From the NCBI GenBank assembly GCA_031276835.1, contig JAISMI010000096.1, positions 1-7,383 of the forward strand: 7,383 nucleotides of DNA, read 5' to 3'. The notes under the pieces were generated by a model. The model searched no databases and was not told the DNA's origin. It saw only the letters and a program-made list of their open reading frames with translations. This stretch comes from Holosporaceae bacterium. Lineage in GTDB: Bacteria > Pseudomonadota > Alphaproteobacteria > UBA3830. Below are positions 6,627 to 7,383 of the stretch, piece by piece. Every line of letters begins with the position of its first letter. Position 1 is the stretch's first letter. The position numbers were made by a program, and so were the translations under genes.

Positions 6627-6813
6627 ATGTTAAGAGTCTGAAGACACGCTGATAGCGGATAAATCCTTCTTTTCGTCCCATATTTTGAAAGCAGAATCTT
6701 CCTCTTGTCCTAAAGCAATTCACGCTAAAGCGTAAGGTATATAACCGACCCATGGAAAATGAAACGTCTGCAATGACGATTGCTAGAACAATAATTAACA
6801 AACTAACTAGCAA
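6613..6813 (-). CDS. Doubtful small ORF with an N-terminal hydrophobic segment
   Basis: A 66-codon frame starts at a TTG at 6813, seven bases inside the end of lpxB, and stops at the TAG in the 6605-6626 hairpin. Residues about 2-20 are strongly hydrophobic (LVSLLIIVLAIVIADVSFS) and could span a membrane. The rest is rich in Arg, Phe and Cys and does not resemble a known domain. No Shine-Dalgarno was noted. Against a real gene: the non-ATG start, the odd composition, no family I recognise, and hairpins inside it. It may be a chance frame in decayed DNA. Confidence 0.12.
   Translation of the reverse strand: MLVSLLIIVLAIVIADVSFSMGRLYTLRFSVNCFRTRGRFCFQNMGRKEGFIRYQRVFRLLTYFWL
6720..6735 (-). other. 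Second TTTA-loop hairpin near the lpxB end
   Basis: On the minus strand TTACGC-TTTA-GCGTGA gives six pairs, including one G-U that would be a C-A mismatch on the plus strand, so it folds better as minus-strand RNA. The loop is the same TTTA as in the hairpin at 6605-6626, about 95 bases away. No U-run follows, so it is not a standard lpxB terminator. Confidence 0.3.
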
Positions 6814-7383
6814 ATTTTATTAAGAACTTCTCTTGCGGCTTTCAGAGGATCTGATCTAAGTACCTTCATGACGTCGTGAAATGATTTCTTTTGTCTTTGG
6901 GATTCCTTAGGACTCAAAACATTTTCCACCGCGCGGAAAATGTTTTCCGCCGTACAATCTTCTTGCAAAAGTTCCGGCACAATATCGTAACGTTTAGCCA
7001 AGATGTTTATCAGACAAACATTGGGCGCCCGAATCAAAAATTTTACAATGAAGTAGGTAATCGCCGAAATTTTATAAATTACCACAAACGGAAGGCCAAC
7101 TCTCGCTAATTCCAAAGCCACGGTGCCGGAGGCTGCTATGGCGACGTTCGATGAATAATAGGAGAGAATTTTCTGGGATTTTTGCGTGACGATTATGGGC
7201 TTTTGCTCCCAATGCGCCGTTATTTTTCTGATTTCTGACGCTAAATTTTCAATTGTTGGAATTATAAATTTTATATTTTTATATTTTTCCGCCATTAGGC
7301 GGACGACTTTCTCCAATACCAGCATATGATGGATTATTTCTGAAGTCCTGCTACCTGGAAGAATGGTTACAATCTTGGCGTTG
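6807..7383 (-). CDS. lpxB: Lipid-A-disaccharide synthase, C-terminal part (partial)
   Basis: The frame is open from the window edge (first full codon at 7382) to a TAG at 6807 and gives 191 residues, about half of a typical enzyme of roughly 380. LpxB joins UDP-2,3-diacylglucosamine and lipid X to make the tetraacyl disaccharide of lipid A at the inner membrane. The fragment opens with VTILPGSRTSEI, the family's glycosyltransferase signature. Further on are SGTVALELARVGLPFVVIYK, then PNVCLINILAKRYDIVPELL and QEDCTAENI, which are the conserved C-terminal UDP-sugar-binding segments of this GT-B-type enzyme. An ATG at 7325 is internal and not the start. No truncation is visible at the 3' end. 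The gene shows the organism makes lipid A. It precedes the 550-base gap, so it is probably the last gene of a separate lipid A operon rather than part of the galU operon. Confidence 0.94.
   Translation of the reverse strand, partial: NAKIVTILPGSRTSEIIHHMLVLEKVVRLMAEKYKNIKFIIPTIENLASEIRKITAHWEQKPIIVTQKSQKILSYYSSNVAIAASGTVALELARVGLPFVVIYKISAITYFIVKFLIRAPNVCLINILAKRYDIVPELLQEDCTAENIFRAVENVLSPKESQRQKKSFHDVMKVLRSDPLKAAREVLNKIC

Larger units (their letters stand above)
6240..6806. other. lpxB-galU intergenic region, about 560 bases without a convincing gene
   Basis: This is the only long non-coding stretch in the window. From the lpxB end it holds two short TTTA-loop hairpins (6720-6735 and 6605-6626), a long imperfect inverted repeat (6461-6556), a weak terminator-like hairpin (6326-6353) and the galU promoter. 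I found no tRNA, tmRNA, SRP RNA or RNase P RNA signature on either strand. Reading frames here are short, and none matches a family I know. The contrast with the tightly overlapping genes next to it suggests either a structured RNA or a decayed mobile element. Confidence 0.6.

Noticed and set aside
6807..7325. Treating the ATG at 7325 as the start of a complete 172-residue gene
   Set aside because: The frame is open upstream to the window edge and encodes the LpxB LPGSR-SEI signature there, so the ATG is internal.
1..7383. CRISPR array, toxin-antitoxin pair, prophage or defence system
   Set aside because: No regularly spaced repeats, integrase, intact transposase or defence-family motif was seen; nearly all DNA is assigned to housekeeping or envelope genes.

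Overview
All recognised genes in this window lie on the minus strand, so transcription runs from the high coordinates to the low ones. The DNA is AT-rich (I judge roughly 40% GC by eye). It encodes Gram-negative envelope functions (lpxB, an EnvC-like factor, a periplasmic C-terminal processing protease). The order envC-like / ctpA / DUF610 divergent polysaccharide deacetylase / rppH is a typical alphaproteobacterial neighbourhood. Low GC, Lys/Asn/Ile-rich proteins and several degenerate motifs suggest a host-associated lineage such as Holosporales or Rickettsiales. That placement is inference from style and gene order, not from a marker gene.

Layout, in order of transcription. (1) 7383-6807: 3' part of lpxB (lipid A disaccharide synthase), cut by the window edge. 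(2) 6806-6240: a gap of about 550 bases with no convincing gene. It holds two short TTTA-loop hairpins, a long imperfect inverted repeat, a weak terminator-like hairpin and, just before galU, a good sigma70-type promoter. (3) 6239-220: six tightly packed genes, galU, ugd, envC-like, ctpA, DUF610 protein and rppH. The first three junctions are ATGA overlaps (4 bases), the fourth is an overlap of about 14 bases, and the last has a single base between stop and start. This is almost certainly one operon driven from the promoter near 6270-6290. (4) 219-105: a short spacer with a perfect extended -10 promoter. (5) 104-1: the first 34 codons of proS (prolyl-tRNA synthetase), running off the window.

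How the genes fit together. GalU makes UDP-glucose from glucose-1-phosphate and UTP, and Ugd oxidises it to UDP-glucuronate, a precursor for envelope polysaccharide or lipid A sugar modification. The EnvC-like protein (coiled coil plus a LytM domain that has lost its zinc ligands) probably activates a peptidoglycan amidase at division. CtpA is a periplasmic PDZ serine protease with its Ser-Lys-Gln catalytic set intact. The DUF610 protein is a membrane-anchored divergent polysaccharide deacetylase that has lost several expected catalytic residues. RppH starts 5'-end-dependent mRNA decay. The operon therefore joins nucleotide-sugar supply to cell-wall remodelling.

I found no clear new defence or mobile system. 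The least explained DNA is the lpxB-galU gap, with its structured inverted repeat and a possible relic of an IS200/IS605-type element.
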